Source of the DNA: Paracoccus denitrificans
GTDB taxonomy: Bacteria > Pseudomonadota > Alphaproteobacteria > Rhodobacterales > Rhodobacteraceae
Direction: 5' to 3'
Assembly: GCF_900100045.1 (NCBI RefSeq)
Contig: NZ_FNEA01000004.1
Span: 62,001 to 126,000 of the forward strand
Length of the DNA: 64,000 nt
Shown here one piece after another: positions 63,320 through 64,000 of this stretch; positions within the stretch are counted from its first letter, which is position 1; the number at the start of each line of letters is the position of its first letter. A program made the translations under genes and the position numbers. The notes beneath the pieces are model-generated. The model saw only the letters and a program-made list of their open reading frames with translations. It did not search any database and was not told the origin of the DNA.

Positions 63320-64000
63320 TCAGCGCGCCATCAGGACCGGCACCTGCGCCTTTTCCAGCATGTTGCGCGTCGCGCCGCCCAGGATCGCCTCGCGGAAGCG
63401 GGAATGGCCATAGGCGCCCATCACCAGCATGTCGGCGCCGATCTCGGTGGCGCGGCGGTTCAGGATGTCGCTGATCAGCGGCAAGGTGCGGGCCAGTACC
63501 GAGATTTCCGCCTTCACGCCATGGCGCGTCAGCATCTGGCACAGCGCGCCGCCGGGATCCGAGCGCTCGGGGCCGCTGGGCGAGGGGTCGATCACCGTGA
63601 TCTCGACGCTTTCGGCGGCGATCAGCAGGGGCAGGGCGCGGCGCACGGCGGCCAGCGCCTCGTTCGACTGGTTCCAGGCGATCATGACCTTCTTGCCGAA
63701 GGGCTCCTTCAGCTCATCCGGCACGATCAGCACCGGGGCCGCGCCCTCGAACAGCGCCGCCTCGGTCACCGCCTCGGCGTCGGCGGGGGCGCCCTCGCCA
63801 TAGGGGCGGTTCAGCACCACCAGGTCGGAATAGCGCGCGCGCATTCCCACCAGCGTCGAAAGCCCGCCGACCTGGGCCACTGCGGAATCCACGGACCAGC
63901 GGATGTCTTCGGGATCGAGCCGGTCGCGGACCTTTTCCTCCAGCTCGCCGGCAGCGGCCACGGCCTTGTCGATGGATTCCTGGAACACATAGGCCGAGGC
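63320..64000 (-). CDS. Universal stress protein family, 5' end outside window
   Basis: At least 226 residues are visible and the frame runs off the right edge. The C-terminal half is a Usp domain with K-V-M-I-A-W-N-Q-S near its start and the nucleotide motif M-G-A-Y-G-H-S-R-F-R-E-A-I-L-G-G near the end. The visible N-terminal part may be a second, degenerate Usp repeat. In Paracoccus such a gene lies between fnrP and the cbb3 oxidase genes, which would then begin past the window (inference). Confidence 0.85.
   Translation of the reverse strand, partial: ASAYVFQESIDKAVAAAGELEEKVRDRLDPEDIRWSVDSAVAQVGGLSTLVGMRARYSDLVVLNRPYGEGAPADAEAVTEAALFEGAAPVLIVPDELKEPFGKKVMIAWNQSNEALAAVRRALPLLIAAESVEITVIDPSPSGPERSDPGGALCQMLTRHGVKAEISVLARTLPLISDILNRRATEIGADMLVMGAYGHSRFREAILGGATRNMLEKAQVPVLMAR

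Overview
The window is ordinary chromosomal DNA of a high-G+C alphaproteobacterium of the Rhodobacteraceae, most likely Paracoccus. I base this on protein style (long-form dCTP deaminase, SspB-alpha, DUF4169, FnrL/FnrP-type regulator next to hemN), on alphaproteobacterial gene orders (sspB-fumC, glpX-recJ, lnt-metK, rpmF-plsX-fabH-ihfA-merR, argS-SPOR-nagZ-scpA-scpB), and on a SAM/SAH riboswitch in front of metK, a class known from Rhodobacterales. I see no prophage, insertion sequence, CRISPR array, plasmid function or rRNA operon. The genes are densely packed and mostly housekeeping.

Layout. 1-8.1 kb: end of a DUF188 gene, a DUF2585 membrane protein, tyrS and anmK (divergent), an alanine-rich PRC-barrel envelope protein, two identical tRNA-Asp genes, sspB, fumC, a DUF4169/ribbon-helix-helix pair and a YebC regulator. 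8.1-10.6 kb: a LysR regulator divergent from a LysE-type exporter, then an EamA exporter. 10.6-17.5 kb: a complete choline module, choXWV (uptake) divergent from betIBA (regulator, aldehyde dehydrogenase, choline dehydrogenase), with a palindromic BetI-type operator between them. 17.5-22.9 kb: YceD, bamE, msrB, olsB, tgt, rnd and an MgtC-like protein. 22.9-26.6 kb: histidine genes hisB-hisH and hisA-hisF-hisE on the minus strand, split by a DUF2147 gene on the plus strand.

26.7-32.1 kb: a coiled-coil gene and zapA, a candidate 6S RNA, a UPF0114 membrane protein, carB. 32.1-41.5 kb: tRNA-Glu, recJ, glpX, bolA, a J-domain gene, metK with its riboswitch, lnt and a DEAD-box helicase. 41.5-48.8 kb: argS, a SPOR protein, nagZ, scpA, scpB, a small basic protein, dcd, tRNA-Pro. 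48.9-52.6 kb: a MerR regulator, ihfA, a DksA/TraR-type zinc finger on the other strand, fabH, plsX, rpmF. 52.9-57.1 kb: a sulfotransferase divergent from a GT14-like glycosyltransferase, a HIT protein, an orphan ABC ATPase and a small zinc protein. 57.2-64 kb: polA, a CDF metal exporter, hemN and an fnr-type gene sharing one FNR box, and a universal stress protein cut by the right edge.

The least explained signal is a family of ten short intergenic elements, each a GC-rich hairpin followed by a GAGTATTTGG-N-AACG-A-type tail. Nine of the ten lie just 3' of a gene in the sense orientation, often followed by an intrinsic terminator. The other points worth a second look are the shared FNR box touching the fnr start codon, a three-tier stem-loop in front of the DEAD-box helicase, and the sulfotransferase/glycosyltransferase pair.
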